NCBI GenBank assembly: GCA_008933995.1
Contig: WARS01000030.1
Coordinates: 1,877,501 to 1,941,500 of the forward strand
DNA length: 64,000 nucleotides
Reading direction: 5' to 3'
Source: Datnioides undecimradiatus
Lineage: Eukaryota > Chordata > Actinopteri > Lobotiformes > Datnioididae
The position numbers and the translations under genes are program-made. Positions within the stretch are counted from its first letter, which is position 1; every line of letters begins with the position of its first letter. Below the pieces are notes generated by a model, which ran no database searches, was not told where the DNA came from, and saw only the letters and a program-made list of their open reading frames with translations. Positions 1-15,200 of this stretch are shown piece by piece.

Positions 1-1944
1 CTACAGTATTATCAATTTAAATATAAAAGACATGGCATAACTTTATTTGTCACATAATGTATGCCTTAGGTGCATGTACAAAGGAAACACAGACAGATTA
101 GTTGTCATAAGCAATTTAACTGAAGGGCAGGAATGTAGCAATGTTTTTAGCATAAATAAAGTGCTTAACTCAAGTCCGAAAAATTGGCCACTGAGTCCAG
201 GACAACATATCTCTATTAACTACACCCAGTGGTGAAAGAAATATGAACATCCTTTACTTCACCAAAGGACAATAAAAAAATGTAAAACTTTCAGATACTA
301 TATTTATATATTACTGTTGACGTACTGCAGCATGACACTTTCTATTGAAGCTAGGGGTGGTATTTGACACATGACACTTGGGACAACTGTGTGTTGTTGC
401 TATGCGTGTTTAAAGCTTTCAACTTAAGTGTTTAGGGAGCCTGAGTTACACCAGAATGCATCTCATGAGTGTAAACACAGCATCAGATTCTCTTCCACAT
501 GGATAGGTGTTGAGAGATCCATGTGAGAGACCCAATCTCATTTAGATTCAGGTTTAACTACACCATTCTTTTGATTGTGATAGTTAGGACTAGTATGTGA
601 CAGACAAGTGACCTCCCATATTTTTATACTTTTCCCATTTCAAATAATCAGTTTAATACACATAAATTACTTCAAATCAGTTTGTTCAATGTTCACAGGA
701 CAAAATAAACAATTCTTGAGAACTGTCTAAAAGTTGCCCAAAACTTTGGTTATCACGTGGTATTTAGTCATCTGTCCTTATACATACATAAATAAACTGG
801 CATATATTTAGCAAAACTTTGTCGAGATGGAGGATATTTTTCCCCACATATATTAATGAATATACCACCTTCTACTTTGGTCTCTCTTTTAATAACAACT
901 AGGATAATGAATAATTGCTAGTCTATCTGTGGGGGTGTTTTCTTTCCAAGGCTTAAAACAGATAAATGGGTAAGTTGCGCACATCAATGAAGAATACAAC
1001 TACTAAATCACTGTGTGTGAACACATAATAGTCATACTACTACAATTCAATCCTCCTAAAAAGTGCGTATATCTGTGTGCATGTGTGTGTTTTTAAAATG
1101 TGTAAGGTGCAGGTAGGCAGCTCTGTGATGATTTGAAAGGGCAAGCTGAGGACTGAGGGAATCAAGCCAGTGACTGAATGGCATTATCAGATGTTCAGCA
1201 TAAAAAATTGCCAGAAAGGAGGAAGGGAACACTTTTCAACTCTTTACATTCGCCTACTAAAAATTGGCTTTGGGTTCATTCAGAGGTCCAAATTACAGGT
1301 GGACTTCATATTTGTTGATTTCTGAAAAGTGCATACTTTATTCAAAGCCTCCATCTAAGCTCTCTCTGGATGCTGGGAGTAGAGATAAATAAAGGTGGGG
1401 AGAAAACTTTTGGCCTTCAACAGGTAAGACTTAAGTTGTTAACCTCTCTCTCTGCCTGGGAGCTGTGTGGCACAGAGAGAGAGCAGAGACACTTAGTGCC
1501 AGGGTGATCGGCTTGCGTTCCATTTAGCTGCATTGTTCATGCTAGGCCGAGGCTTCAGGCAGCCCAAGCAATGGCTGAGACGTGGGTGTAGTTTGAGTGT
1601 TTACCTGGGTGGCTGTGGATGACATGTAAGTTTTTAACCTACTTCTTGTATAAGGTAGAGTTTAAGTGACAAACCCACCCTGGTAATTATTGGATGGAGG
1701 AGTAGGACTTTGATGGCCATGTTGCTGGATTCTTTGTTCAAGAGGTAAAAGTTCCTCCCTTGAAATAGTTCTGAACCCACGCAAAGGCTCATGCATTAGA
1801 GATAGGATTATGTTGGCATGAGAGTTTAAAACTTGTCCTTGTTTGGGAGTTCAACGCCCAACTCGCTGGGTAATTCCTTGGTTACGAGGTTGAGTTTCCT
1901 CCTTTAAATAAATTCTGGACCCAGGCAAGGGGCGTGGCCTGATG
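1..1944 (-). other. Probable xpr1 3' UTR and downstream sequence
   Basis: Follows the xpr1 stop codon (TGA, complement of 1945-1947). No coding exon is recognisable. Minus-strand AATAAA hexamers lie at the complements of 1337-1342 and 42-47. Either could end the transcript, and the transcript may run past the window edge. Assignment as UTR is inference from position. Confidence 0.5.
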
Positions 1945-1999
1945 TCAGGAGTCATCATCTGTGTCCTCTATCAAAACCTTGGTGTCACGTGTCTTGGAC
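1945..1999 (-). CDS. xpr1: xpr1 exon 16 (last coding exon, acidic C-terminus)
   Basis: Acceptor CAG, then one base completing Gln684, then a 17-residue tail containing [12 protein letters not shown] and TGA. The tail closely matches the acidic ending of mammalian XPR1, which settles that the exon is real despite being only 55 coding bases long. Confidence 0.93.
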
Positions 2000-4900
2000 C
2001 TGAAATGGAGGAAGAGGAAAAAAAGCGTTGAAAGCTAGTATTGGCAAGCATTAAACTGACTGACTGTTTATTCCATTTACAGAGCCAAAGGTTTTTGCAT
2101 TAAAGGGGACATATTATGGCAACTGAAAGCTGTTTTAAACAGGTCCTGGATGTCTTAAAAACAAGCTTTTGAAATTTTTTGCAAAAAAAATCTGAAATTC
2201 AGCCTTTGAGGAGGGTCTACAGTCTCCCATTCTCTAACTTCATTATCTATGCGGAGTTCTGAGCGGACAGGGAGGCCATGATAATGAGGCGCTGTGCTGA
2301 TTGGCTGCCTGAATGACGTATGGAGTAGGAGGGTGCAGAGTGATGCAGGAGTGGTGTCAAACATGGCTAGCGCTCCTGATGAACAGCCTGCAGCTGTACA
2401 CTATAGCTATGTCCCAGAATCTGGCCGCGAACAGCGGGAGGAAACGGTTGAAAAGAATAAAATACAACCACGGTCTCCTCTGTTCTTCTGGGGCTGGGAC
2501 AGAATGTAAGCATTTGTGTTGGTTTTTACAACCAACAACAGAGCAATATGCATATCTGGCTCTGACCGACAACATCGCAACACACGGCACAGGACCCTAG
2601 GCAACTTGATATTGTTGTTAGAAACACCCTGCCTGGTAAACTACTTTCAAACTCCATGTTGGCTTTAAATATTTTATTAATTCGTAGTTTCCAAATACAA
2701 TCTGCAATAACCAATTACCACCCTATGTTTATATGATTTTTGTATCTGTTGCTGTTGTTAAAACTCACTGTGAAGCAAGTCGTGGCCTGCGTAGACTCAT
2801 GCTGTAGCTCCTCTTCCAGCTCTTCTTGCCCTGCCGATTCCTGACACCATCTTCCTGGTCCATCATCTGCTCCAGCAGGGTCTGGTCATCCGCATTGAGA
2901 GGAGCCACGCTGATGTCTCTGACGGCCCTAAACTCACCACAGTTATTCAGGTGTTCGTTCTCCAATCGGAAGAAGTTCCATACAAAACGTCTGGGAAACA
3001 GAAATGCTGACAGTCAGAAGACACTTTTACTTGAATAACAATAGTCCACATCTTCACGTCAGCCAATCTTCATCACATACTATACCAGCAGTCAAAGATT
3101 TTCTTCCAAATTACAGGGAACATGCTGGGTCCAAAATCTACTCTGGTAACTTTTGTAACTTAAGGTAACCTAGCTTTCATTCCAAACACACACTTATTTC
3201 CCTCCAAAAATAATTAATTTGGTAGTAAATATGCCATTAAATATAACAGGTAAGATTGGATAATAGATTTAAACGATTTAAGCATGTGAATTCAAATGTA
3301 CTAAACGTAAGTGGGTAATTATGGCATAATTTGAATCCCATTACCGCTGATTAATCTATTGGTGATTACAATCACCAACAATTTTATTATTGTTTATTTG
3401 AGATGTTAAAAATGTCAAACATTTGCCGTTTGTCTGGCACCAATTAGTGGGGAAATTGACAGATTAACCTTCAGTCATCACTTGACTGCATTTATTCATT
3501 ATTCATTCATTCTTAATGCATTCTTGTACATCTGCAGGGGTTGGGTATGATGGGGTTATAAATAATTTGTTCACATTTTTAACCTTTCTGTTTTATCTTA
3601 GCTTTTTTTTTTTATTATTTATTATTATTTGTTTGTCCCCATCAGATCCAGGTCTGTGTTGAACAGAAAAGAGAATATCCACAGTTGGTGTAAAAAAAAG
3701 TATAAACAAAACAAAAGAAAAGGGAAGAAAGCAATGATGACAGCGAGAAAAGCCATTCACTGTGTATACCTAAAGACCTCCATTGGGGCAAGTATAGTTG
3801 CAAGTATGTCAGAGATGCCATGAAACCCCGAGACTGTACTGAGGGAGACAGTTAAAGTCCATGAAAAACGCAACAAGACATCCTCCACGATGGCGCTGTA
3901 GTAATAAGCCTGGAGGGAAAAACACAGTAGTTGTCAATACATCACACGATAAGTCTAATAGTCATACTCATTGACATGTTGAGAATGTCTAATCTAATAT
4001 CTCATCCATTCTTATCTAATAAATAGAGATTCTTTCCTGCATGAAAAATACCTTATGTGGGTAGACTATCTCCTCTCTCAGAAAAGTATTCTCTCCTGCA
4101 TTGCGGTCAAACAGGCCCCAGTCCATCTTCAGATCCCAGACTAGTGTATAACATGAACTAACCACTAAACAGGCAATATATAAGTAAAAGAAGATCTGGG
4201 CATCAGCGTGGGCTTCAGCTGAGGAGGAGAGGAGAGAGACACAAAGAGAAATGAGTATGAAGTTACACAGCAGGTATGGTATCAGATTTATATACTATAC
4301 AGATGTTTGCTTTCTTGTTTTCTAATAACCCAAATACCTGTGTATCTGTAGAGAGAAACCAACTGCTGCACAACACCTTCAAAAAATTATTTCAAGACAT
4401 CTTCAACATAGAAATGATTAATTAAGTGATTAAAATTAGACGTATAAATCTTTCAAACCTTTTGGTCTATTAACCTGCAGTTATTTTGAATTCTGAGACA
4501 TAACAGGGTCAGCTGCTTTATACTTAATAAGGAGGGTGTTAAACACAATTAAGCGCTACAAAATGAAAAAAGAATAAATTACAGGTGCAGCGATATAGGT
4601 TGTATCATGTAAAACCAGATAACATGGAAACAGGGAGGAAATGAAGACAGCCAGATAGGTGTGGATCTAAAAACTGTGACAAATCATGTTGAAATTTGTA
4701 AAAATGTACTTGAAAAACAGGGAAATAATAAAGGTCTGTTTTCATGGTAAAAAAATCTTCTAATGATGGTGTACATACCTTTATGAGTGCTGTATAGGGC
4801 AGCAAAGGTTACAACAAAGAAAGAAGTGGAGTATTTCCCGGCATTAACCAGATGAGGGAAAGCCCGTTTGGTGTCACGGTAACGCCGCAGACACTGGACA

Positions 4901-6263
4901 AATCTGAACCAAGCAGGAAGACACTGGATCACTGCACGGACGCCATAGGAGTAGGAGTTACACACATCTTTACCTGCAGAGAATGACATGCACAAGTTTT
5001 GGTAATGACAAGGTGCTGGTCACTACTAAATCAGAATTATGGTTACCTGAAGTTGCATTTATCAGTTCAGTCGCACCTGCACTGCTGATGAGGCCATCAT
5101 GTTTTTTCCAGTCCAGTTCAAAACTGTAAAAACAGATCATGTATTCCAGATCCATTAAAACTACGACTAGAGAGTTCAACTGGTCAGCTAGCCAGAAGTC
5201 TGCAAAGCCAACACGATGAAATGGAGCTGTCACCACTCGAAACTGTGAGAAAAAAGGAGAATGAAGACAGTCTCAGAGTTTTATTGTATCAATATAAGGG
5301 GCTGAAAAAAAATTGATTTTATTACTGATTGACTTAATCAGTAATAAAATATGTTAATTGCAGCAAGTCTGGTCCTTACAGTCAGGGATGCATGTCAGCT
5401 GAATCTTAATTTGGTAAAAGATTGTCCTAACCTCACTGTCTTTAATGGACAAAGAAGGAATATGTATTATTTGTTGGGCTCGGGCTACATGTTGTTCAGT
5501 CAAAACACTCACAAAAATGTGACATAATAGATCTTTAAGTGGATTTAAGCAATCTTTGTGAACTTAAGAGACCATATAAGTTACTACATTATATATGCAG
5601 TACAGTTGCACTAAAATAAACAGTGTTGACATAACATAAACATAACATAAAAAACAAGTGTTATACCAAGAGTTTGAGCAGCCAGAAGCGTGACTTGTAG
5701 TAACAAGTCTTGAAGGGGTTGATGAGGAACAGGAGGAACAGGCCGTAGAGAGCCAGAGGGTTAGCCTGCATTGGCACCAAGATGTTGTCACTAAAGAGAC
5801 ATGACAGAAGGCTGACGCACCACAGCACCCCCAACAGACCTGCAATCTGCAAACATACACAATATTCATCAGCTCTAAATTCCAGTAAGACAAATTAAAA
5901 TATTAGCTCCTATACATATATACTTAAAGAAAAAGTGATAGATCCATTATTAACTTGTTTCAACATCCCATTTGGACCTGAGGGTATTAAGCCAATTGTT
6001 GTGTTTGTTAGATGCAACAATCTTGTATGTTTGTGTGCTCAAACCTCAAACAAATGCTGGTGGGACAAGTTGTTTCTGGGGTTGAGTTCAAATATGAGTA
6101 CATGGTTAACTCCCGCCTGCCTCCAACCATAGGTGTTAATGCCTGAAAAAGAATGAACAGTCAGTGACACAGACAGACAGATAGATTGTTGCTGTTGCAT
6201 GTGTGAGCATGTGAGTGTGTATGTGAGAAAGAGAGAGCATGCAAGTGTGTATGTGAGAAAGAG

Positions 6264-6298
<35 letters not shown>

Positions 6299-9200
6299 AT
6301 GTGCATCTCCTAAAATTAGTGAATTTGTTTTTTCATGTATTAGTGGGCTAAAACTCATTTGCTTTAATGTCAGTAGTTGATTGTTATTTCATTTCCAACT
6401 CAAGAAGTGAATGAAGGGAAACTTGCTTGCTGGCTTGCCAATTTGTTGCGTATGTCTGTGTGTGTGTACCTAACAGGAAGAGGAATTCTATTAACAGGAA
6501 GCCTCCTCTGTAGATCCTGACCATAGGCCAAACATCAGCACTACGGATCACCACAGCTCCTAGCAACAGGGAGCGAGACATGGAAAAAATAAGAGAAGTG
6601 TAGAGAGGGAAAACGATGACACCAAATCATTCAGTATAAACTACTTAAAAAGCAGTCTTTGAGAACATTTACAGCAAGCCATATTGCACAGTTGCACAAT
6701 TTGCTTCTGAAAATTACAGAGACAAGAAGTTTAGATTTTTATTTATTTGCACAAATCAAACATATAGAAAATAACACACACAGAAATCAAAAAGCCTTTA
6801 GCCTCCTGTCTTCTACCTGCTGATATGGTCCTACATATCATAAAACATTATCAATATCAAAGACATATATAGTAGGGCTCAGCTGAAATATCAGCCAGAT
6901 AATATTTAAACGTTAAATGTTTATGTAATACATTGGTGTCAGTGAACAGTAACATAGAAATTATTTGACAAAACACAGATAAAAGAAAAAAAATGACAAA
7001 AAAGGTATTTCCTCAAAATTAAAAATAAATTTATTCCTATTACGTTTTCTTCCTCAAACTAGAGTGTATAAGTACAGTGTGTTCTACCATGACTATTGCT
7101 AATCAACATATTGCAAGTATATTTCTTGCCTGGACAGACTGACCTACCATATTCCAGGAAGTAATAACTGATTCACTAGATGTAAAAATTTTGGACCATA
7201 ACATCTTAAAATATTCTTACATGCACAATCTACATTGCAGCTATAGTTTGAGGAATATGTTGTGTGTGTAAGTTTGAGTTACCTGTAATGACCACAGTGA
7301 CTATTAAGACAAGAAACACTCCACAGTAAAGCCCAACTCTAAAGGTTGTCCAAGCAGGAGCAGGCTGCAGGCAGACACAGAGACATAGTAAACCCTTAGA
7401 GCCCTTAGAGCAGAGCAAGGACAGTGCATCCTGACCAGTTGAAGATTTTAATATTAACAAAACCAGCTTACCAGGTAATAGAGATAACAAAACAACTGTT
7501 TTCAGTAGCTATTTATTAGAAAATAAGTAATTTTCCAAACTATTAATGATTTTTTGCTTTTTTATGTTCCATAACAGACAAATATCAACATAAACAATCA
7601 ACATCAACATTCTTTGATTGTTGTTAGGAGAGAGAACTTTTTGTAGGTGGAAGTTTTTTGTGCACCAAAAGACAACATTTGGATCACCAGCAACATTTGG
7701 CCTTTGGCTTTTGATCTGTCACAGCAGCAGTTTAAGTAGCAGCACAGGTTAGCCATAATCTATAAGCTGATACTGTGTGTGTGTCTGACCTGTGCAGCTC
7801 CCAGGGGAGGTACTCTTAGTCTCTTCATTGCCCTTTGCCTGTCACCACCCTCCAGCTCGGTTGTGACTAGTGCCTGAAAGACAGAGAGAGAATTCTGAAG
7901 GCTGGTTTCTTCTTTAATTCTAAAAAAATTGGAATACTTGCCATGTGGAAATTTTACAGCTTGCTTTAGCAATACTGTGCCTAACTAAAGGAATGCTTGT
8001 AAAGCATATTTGAGTGCATGCATATCTATTGATGTGTGCACCTCGGTCTCAGAGATCAGCTGTGTGATTTTCTTGCATGTGTAAAATGGAGCCACTTCAA
8101 CATGAGCCACCCTCCAGTCAGCACCCCTTGTTGTTTCCAAAATCTTATCATGCTTCTTCAGGATCTTTCTGAAACCTGTGAAGTTCAGGTTCTAGAGAGA
8201 CAAAAGAAAGACAGAGTAAAGGACAGAAATTTAATTAAAAAAGAAGCACACCTCTTAAAATCATCTGATTAAACACAGCTAATTAAAGATGTAAAACTAA
8301 CTTTATAATATTGTAATATGATTATATATTTTGAATTTACAATCTAGATATTTAGGTTTCTGCCAGGAACTAAATTATCTGCAAAAACATCCTCCCCTGC
8401 AAAAAACCCCCCCAGTGATTAAAACTGACAAAAACACATTATAAAGAAGTCTTGCGTTAAAACAGGTGTTCTTCCAACAATGTTTGTCTCACACAGGACA
8501 TCTGGCTGAGAGCTGAGCTGCAGCTAATGTTTGCTGCTTGTTCATTGATAACTTAAAAACCAGATGACTAAAATCCTTCATCTTGTTAGGGATGTCTTGA
8601 AGCTGGATAAAAAGTAAATTTATGACAGCTTCTGGCATACACCTACAAAGGTAACACATGCCCAAAGACAATATGATGACCCCCTTGACAGGCAATCAAA
8701 GGAAACCAATAAAGGACAGATAACTTGATTTACAGTTTTTTCTGTCTTGAAAATTATTCTAAACATTACAGATGATGCAAGAACTTGACTCACCAACATA
8801 TAACTCAGGTTTAGTCATTTTTAGGACATTAAAGTTTAATAGATACAATAGGTTGTATAAGGTGCAGTCAAAATGTTTTCAGATGGCATCGGCTGTTCTT
8901 GAAAAAACATGGTAATGAACATGCAGCAGCTTATATCAATATTTTCTCTGAGTAATAACACTAATTTATTAATAACAAATATTTACATCGCAGGTCCATG
9001 ATCAACTGGACCTTAATAACGTGCTTTTTATGTGAGAACTGGCAGGTGCACCTCTATGATGAATCCATGGACCTCAGATGTGAGAAGAAAATTAACATCT
9101 AATTCTATGTCAACAATTAGCAAGGGAGACCACTGAAAAGCTTGATTGCCTTTGGCGATGAAATTGTGAGTCTGATAACGTGTTTTGTGAGGCATTTCTG

Positions 9201-12200
9201 TTTCAAGAAGCCAGGACATCAATGACAAGAGATCAGGGCGGCCCTTGATGTGTACAAGCCAAAAATGTGACCAAACAGCACTTTTCGCAGAGGAAGAGCC
9301 TGCAGTCTCCAAGACAAAAAAAATGCATGTCAAGTCAGGAGTACAACCAAGGGCACGCTAATTGTTTTCTTCGACATTCAAGCCATAGTGGACTGTAACT
9401 TTAACACCGTGTTCTACTGAACTGCGCTAAGGCAAAACACTTTTTCCTCCCAAACTCACCAGGTTTGGCCAGCAAGCATTTCTTCCTCCTTTTCAAAATG
9501 TAAATCAAGCTTAAGGGCTTGCAGATCTGACATATAAGAGGACATCCAGCATGCATTGCAAATTGTCCTCGACACACTTACAGAACAGGATTTTCGGGGT
9601 TATTTTTAAGTGTGGTTGGAGTTCTGGAAAGGGTGGATGAGGACGGCGATCAAATGTAGAGTAAGCCCAGTTTTTGTTGTATTGATTTGTATATTGTATG
9701 GACTTCATAAAACATGCTTTTGTTTATAGTTTTATCTTTTCTAGCACAATAAATGACTCATTTACATTGTTTTCACTTCTTTGGATCAACCATCAACCAC
9801 CATTGTTGTCCTTGTAACTTAACTAATAAAATAAAGTACACAATAAATAAATAGTCTCAGTGGTGAGACTGGAAAATTGAATGAAGTTAAATAAATTTGT
9901 GCAAGTTTGGGCATGCAAATGTGCACCTGATAGTTCTGCAGCAGTATGAGGCTGAGGTAGAACTCAGAGAAGGCCAGCTGGAGGTCCTTTATGTTTCTAT
10001 GTTTGCATCTCTCCTGTTGTGAGAGCGCAAACACTGTCTTCCTCCTCCGCAGGCCACGCCCATTAGCCCAGCTCTCTCTCTGGGCATCCAAAGAAGACTG
10101 CAGCTCATTCTGCAGTGTGGCGAATCGGCGCTGAGCCTCAGCCAGCTTTTCTGGAAGGAAGAGAAGGATAGAACTGAAGGCGATCAGAAAGATACAAAAC
10201 CACTGCAGAAATTAGCACAATACAGGATCAGAGCTACATAGAAATGTGTGATTTCTAGGTCTAATTTACATGACACCTTGGGAACAAATAATCCACATAA
10301 CATAAATAACTGAATTTTATGGTAAACACTTTGCTTAAGTATATGTTATTTGTGTTAGGGTTAAAAGGGTAGTGGTTAGGATTTGGGTTAGCCTCCAGTA
10401 AAAGAATTGTACGTCAATGTAACGTTCTCTGAAGTAATGAAGTATAACGTGTTTGTGTGTGCATTTGTTAGTAGAGCAGTGGTGTTAGTTGCGGTCATTA
10501 CCAGAATAGAAGGTGTTGATCTTAGCCAGTTCCTTTTCACATGTCTGGAAGAATTTCTCCTCAAACTTGGCGTAGTACCTCTTCACTGTATCCTCATCTG
10601 TGACTGCAAAAAGACATGAGTTGTTAAGGAATAGTGAACAAGAACACAGTGAGCACTGATTAAACTATCTCAATAGATAATTGGTGACTGAGGACTGCAC
10701 ACTGTTTTGATTAGCAAAGCCCTGTATTGTCAAGTTCTGACCAGCAGATGGAGAAACAAGACAATAGCAGGGGGTCTACAACAGCTGAGCTTCCAGTCTC
10801 TGCAACAGTTCTCAAAAGCTGTTGGATACTCTGTTCACACTTAAATGTTTCAACCTTAATCTTTTGACTGTGATTTGATATTTTAGTCTGTGTAACTGGA
10901 CTCTCTCTACTTTAACGTGTACAGGTTACATGTTTAATGTAGTTCACACACTTTACAGGGCTCCTGCCTTTGACCATTTAGTATCATTTTGTGTCTATTT
11001 TTTGGAGACGCTACAACTAAATTTTATAAATAGGTCCCTGAGTGCAACCGGCAGATAATGCCCCCTTTTTAAAAAATTCTATAATGTATCACAAGAAACA
11101 CCAGGAAGGAATGCTGGTAGACAAAACCTGGTGTTAAGAAATGCATCTGTCCATGTCAGTCCGAGACAGGAACAGTAAAACAGTTAAAATAAAGATAACT
11201 TAAAGATTACCTGACCACCACTATGTTTGTTTCTGTAAGAGAATTTAAGTCTTTGCAAGTAAAAAAGAAAATACTTTATCAATACAGCTTTTCATCAAGC
11301 ATAAACATTCAGCATATCAGATTATACAATGAATGCACTATCATGTAAATAAAGAAAAGTAAATGAGAGTAGAAGCTTGTCATTTGCTCACAGCATCTAT
11401 CGGCACTAGGCTCATGTTTTGAAACTGCAGCAGAACAATAAACAGGCTCTGTACAACTTATCGTATTGTAGGAATTTTGCATTAAATTTCAGACGCTGCC
11501 ACAATTTTTCTGCAGGCTTTTGGTAATGCATGACCATAGATTTAACTATGTTTCTCTGATGGCTGTCAACTTGCACAGTGTAAAGGGTCCTTTGTTGGGA
11601 TAGGTTGTTCTGGTGCAATTAGTGATAATTCTGATTTTCCTCTTTTCCTTTCCTTTGTCTTTTCCTGTTATAAGACAAGACTGAGAGTAAGATGTAGACG
11701 CATCCTTAACTTGGTGATATCATGTAGTCTGACCCCATCAAAACAGCTGACACTATGACTGCTCTGACAATGTTATCGCTAATATGTCTCTATATCTTTA
11801 CTTTTAGCTACATTAAGTAGTAGTAGCTACATTAAGTAGTATGATATTCATCTCAAGAGATGAATATCATACTACTTAACACTACTTAACAAAAAGTGAA
11901 CAGCAAAGCAATGGTGCTGTCTTGAACCTGGAAAGACAGATAGCAGCACTGTAAAATGGTTTTAAACAAACAGCAATTCAGGCTAGTGTACCAAATGGCA
12001 TTTAAAGTTATTTCACGTTACCTACTGTTTTTTAATGTGTCTAAAACACAACCTTAATTAAGCTTTAACATTTTACTTAATATCATAAAGGAAACGATTT
12101 TCAATGGTTCTAATATAAAAGATGAAAAGTCAGCTTTTACCCATGGGACTGACATTTGTGTCTAGTGCAAAACCTAAAGTTAATGACGACTTATTTTACT

Positions 12201-15200
12201 TGTTAAATGAATGTAACGTATTCAACTTGCATCACTAAGCTTACTTTTTTTTTGACCCACACAATTATCTTTCGCTAAACCTAAACCTTGCCAAGTAGTT
12301 CTGGCACCTGAACTTTAGTAAAATGTGACCATTAAAATGATTATTTTTAAAATAGTGCCAAATGTCACATGACTACAATAACAAACGTCACTTCCTTTTC
12401 TGCATTTCCAAAAATAGTAATGTGAACATTAAATGACACATGAAAAGTTTAAAGGTTGTAGTTGCTATTTGTACCATGAGATCAGCTTGGCCATTCACCG
12501 GAACCTTCTAGTGTCTGTCAGCCAAAATATGTTGAATCAATATCATTGATTGAATAAACATTGCTAAGATAAATAAGATGGATAAGAGCATTTTGAATCA
12601 AAAGCTAATCTTTCAAAAACTGCACAGGATCAACATCGTGTCTGCTTGTTTTCATGACGTGACAAGTGACAGCATCTGGTTTGTATAACTCCAGTTGTTT
12701 TAGAGTATAATGTTGATATCTACGTTATATATACTTGTTTCTCAAATAACATGGTAAACAATTTAATTCCTGCTTCTCCCACTGAGTCAAATTCCTTTTT
12801 ATAGTTTTACCAAAACAGAGTCCTGTAATTTCCATCATTTTTGATCTCAACTATTTAAGATCTCACGCTGACAGATTCTGGTAAATTTAAATTAAATAGT
12901 GGACAAGGAGAACCTGTGTGTGCAACCACTAACTGTCCAACCACTGTCACGTCAACAACAACCAAACAACAGACCAGGCAGGTGGTTTTGAGTCAGAGTC
13001 TGCAGACTCAGTGATTCACAGTGCTTCAAACTTGCTGCTTTTAGACAAGACACCAAATTAACTAAATTGAAGTGTCCCAGCCTCTCTCTTTCTCTCTACC
13101 TCTCTCTAACCAGTGCACAAACACACATACAGCCACCGCAGTCAGACTACAGTAATCTCCTTAACCCTTTTTGGCCTTATCCTGCTCTTTTCTCTGTGTC
13201 TTGGCTCATGTCATCATGATTATTATCATTATTATCATTATGACATGTCTGTCTCTCTGTAATAGGCTATACTTTCCATTTGACAATTGATGTTTTTATC
13301 TCTATTTTTCAGAAACATCATGCTTTACTCTTACACAGCAACACACATTCACGCTTGGCCAGGGCTCTGTGTTTTGACATTCCAGGGAAAGAATGTCAGT
13401 TTTCAGTTATCTTTATACCTTTATAACGTAGGTTACCCCTTAAGTACAACAAAGAATACAAATAGTAGAGATTCTTTACATTCTTTACAGGTGCTGGCAA
13501 GACAATCCATCAATGACTTATTATTATGATTCACATTAAAATGTATCTGTCAATGAGAAATGTTGACATGTTAATTATTCATGCTTTAATTATGCTGTCT
13601 AAATGTATAGGGTAATACCTGCATCAGAGTCAGGTTGTCTATAATATCATTCATACTAAAACTTTCATAAATAGAAACAAAACAAAAAACATTTTGACTG
13701 AGAGATGCTAGTTAAACCTGCTGGACCACTCAGCAAACAGGCAAGGAAGAAAGCCTTACAGTTTAACTCTGAGCCACAGCTGCCCAAAGTCATCAAAAGT
13801 AGAGAACTATAAGTTTTGAGCAAAACTGTACAGCAGGTAATTTATTAGCCTCTGTAATGAAGAATATAGCAAAATTAACTGGTTTGAGGTATAGCAGCAA
13901 AAAAACATTAATACAAAAACACCTAAAACTGAAAATGAAGCACTTATTGTGTCATTGCAGGTGAAAACTTAATCTGAGCACGGGTGATTTGTGTGGGCTA
14001 AAAATTTTTTTCATTTGCATTGTTTAGTTATAATTTAATTGCTGAATTTATATTATGTGTTTTTGGACATGTAACTGACAGCTTCAAACACTTTAACAGC
14101 TTTTACCATCCGATTCCTCCACTTTTCAGTTGCAAAAATCTGTCTAATCTTGAGAGAAATAATCATTCAGTATTAATTCATTTAGTTAGTATTAGTTAGA
14201 AATTAGTTTATTAATTTTTTAATAAACTGATATGAAAGTTTGTATCGTTACAACATTTTGGTCATATGACCTAACCTCTACATAACCATCATTTCACTTT
14301 TCTCAGATAGTCATAGAAAAACACAAAACAAGAGTCTACCAGACATGCTTAATGGCTCTACAAGGTTGCATTTAAGCACAGCTTTAATGTCTAAAAACAA
14401 GGAAATGAAATGTGCTTCAACAGTCTGTTGAATTTGAGAAGCAGTCTAAGAAATACACCTTACTTCCCTCCCCATGACCGTGGTCAATGCCACAAGTCAG
14501 CTGCCAGGAATGTCAGATTGCCTATTTTTGTCCCTTGATGACATGTCTCACCACTGTTCCACTGCGGGAAATGAGTTTTCAACACATGAAAAGTTTCAGA
14601 CAAGCATTTTTTGTGAGTTTCCTTCCACATTCAAATGCAACCCTCATTTAGGATTCTATTTCAGCATGATGTATCCATTCTAAGCCAATAAAAAAAACGT
14701 GTTAAGTGTTCACAAAACATAGGTTGAAGCAATTAATGATAATAATTTTCTGTTGTTCTCTGTCATGTATAATTTTATGACGCCAATATGTGCGCAGATA
14801 TCTCAAGTCAGCGTCATGGGATGCCATGACTAAAGCTTAAGCAATTTTATGCTAAATGGTGGAGACATGAACATTATGAAGATCATTAGAGAAAAATAGC
14901 CAACACCTACGTAATCACAGTTCTGTAAGGAGTTTGTCAGCACGGTGTATACTATTGCTAATAATGTGGTAGTGACAGTGGAAAAAAGGTCAGAAACCTC
15001 CATGTCAGATAAGAGTTAAAGGACAAATAACCTGTGACTTATGATGTACAAATTACCCTTATATCATCACTTTGAATATTGAAAAGAACCCAAACTGGTG
15101 GCTGTCAAAGTAATACAAAATCTAAAATCACACAAACAGAATACAAAACTTAAAGAAAACCTTACTGAAATCATACATCTAAAGGGCATACATCTATATA

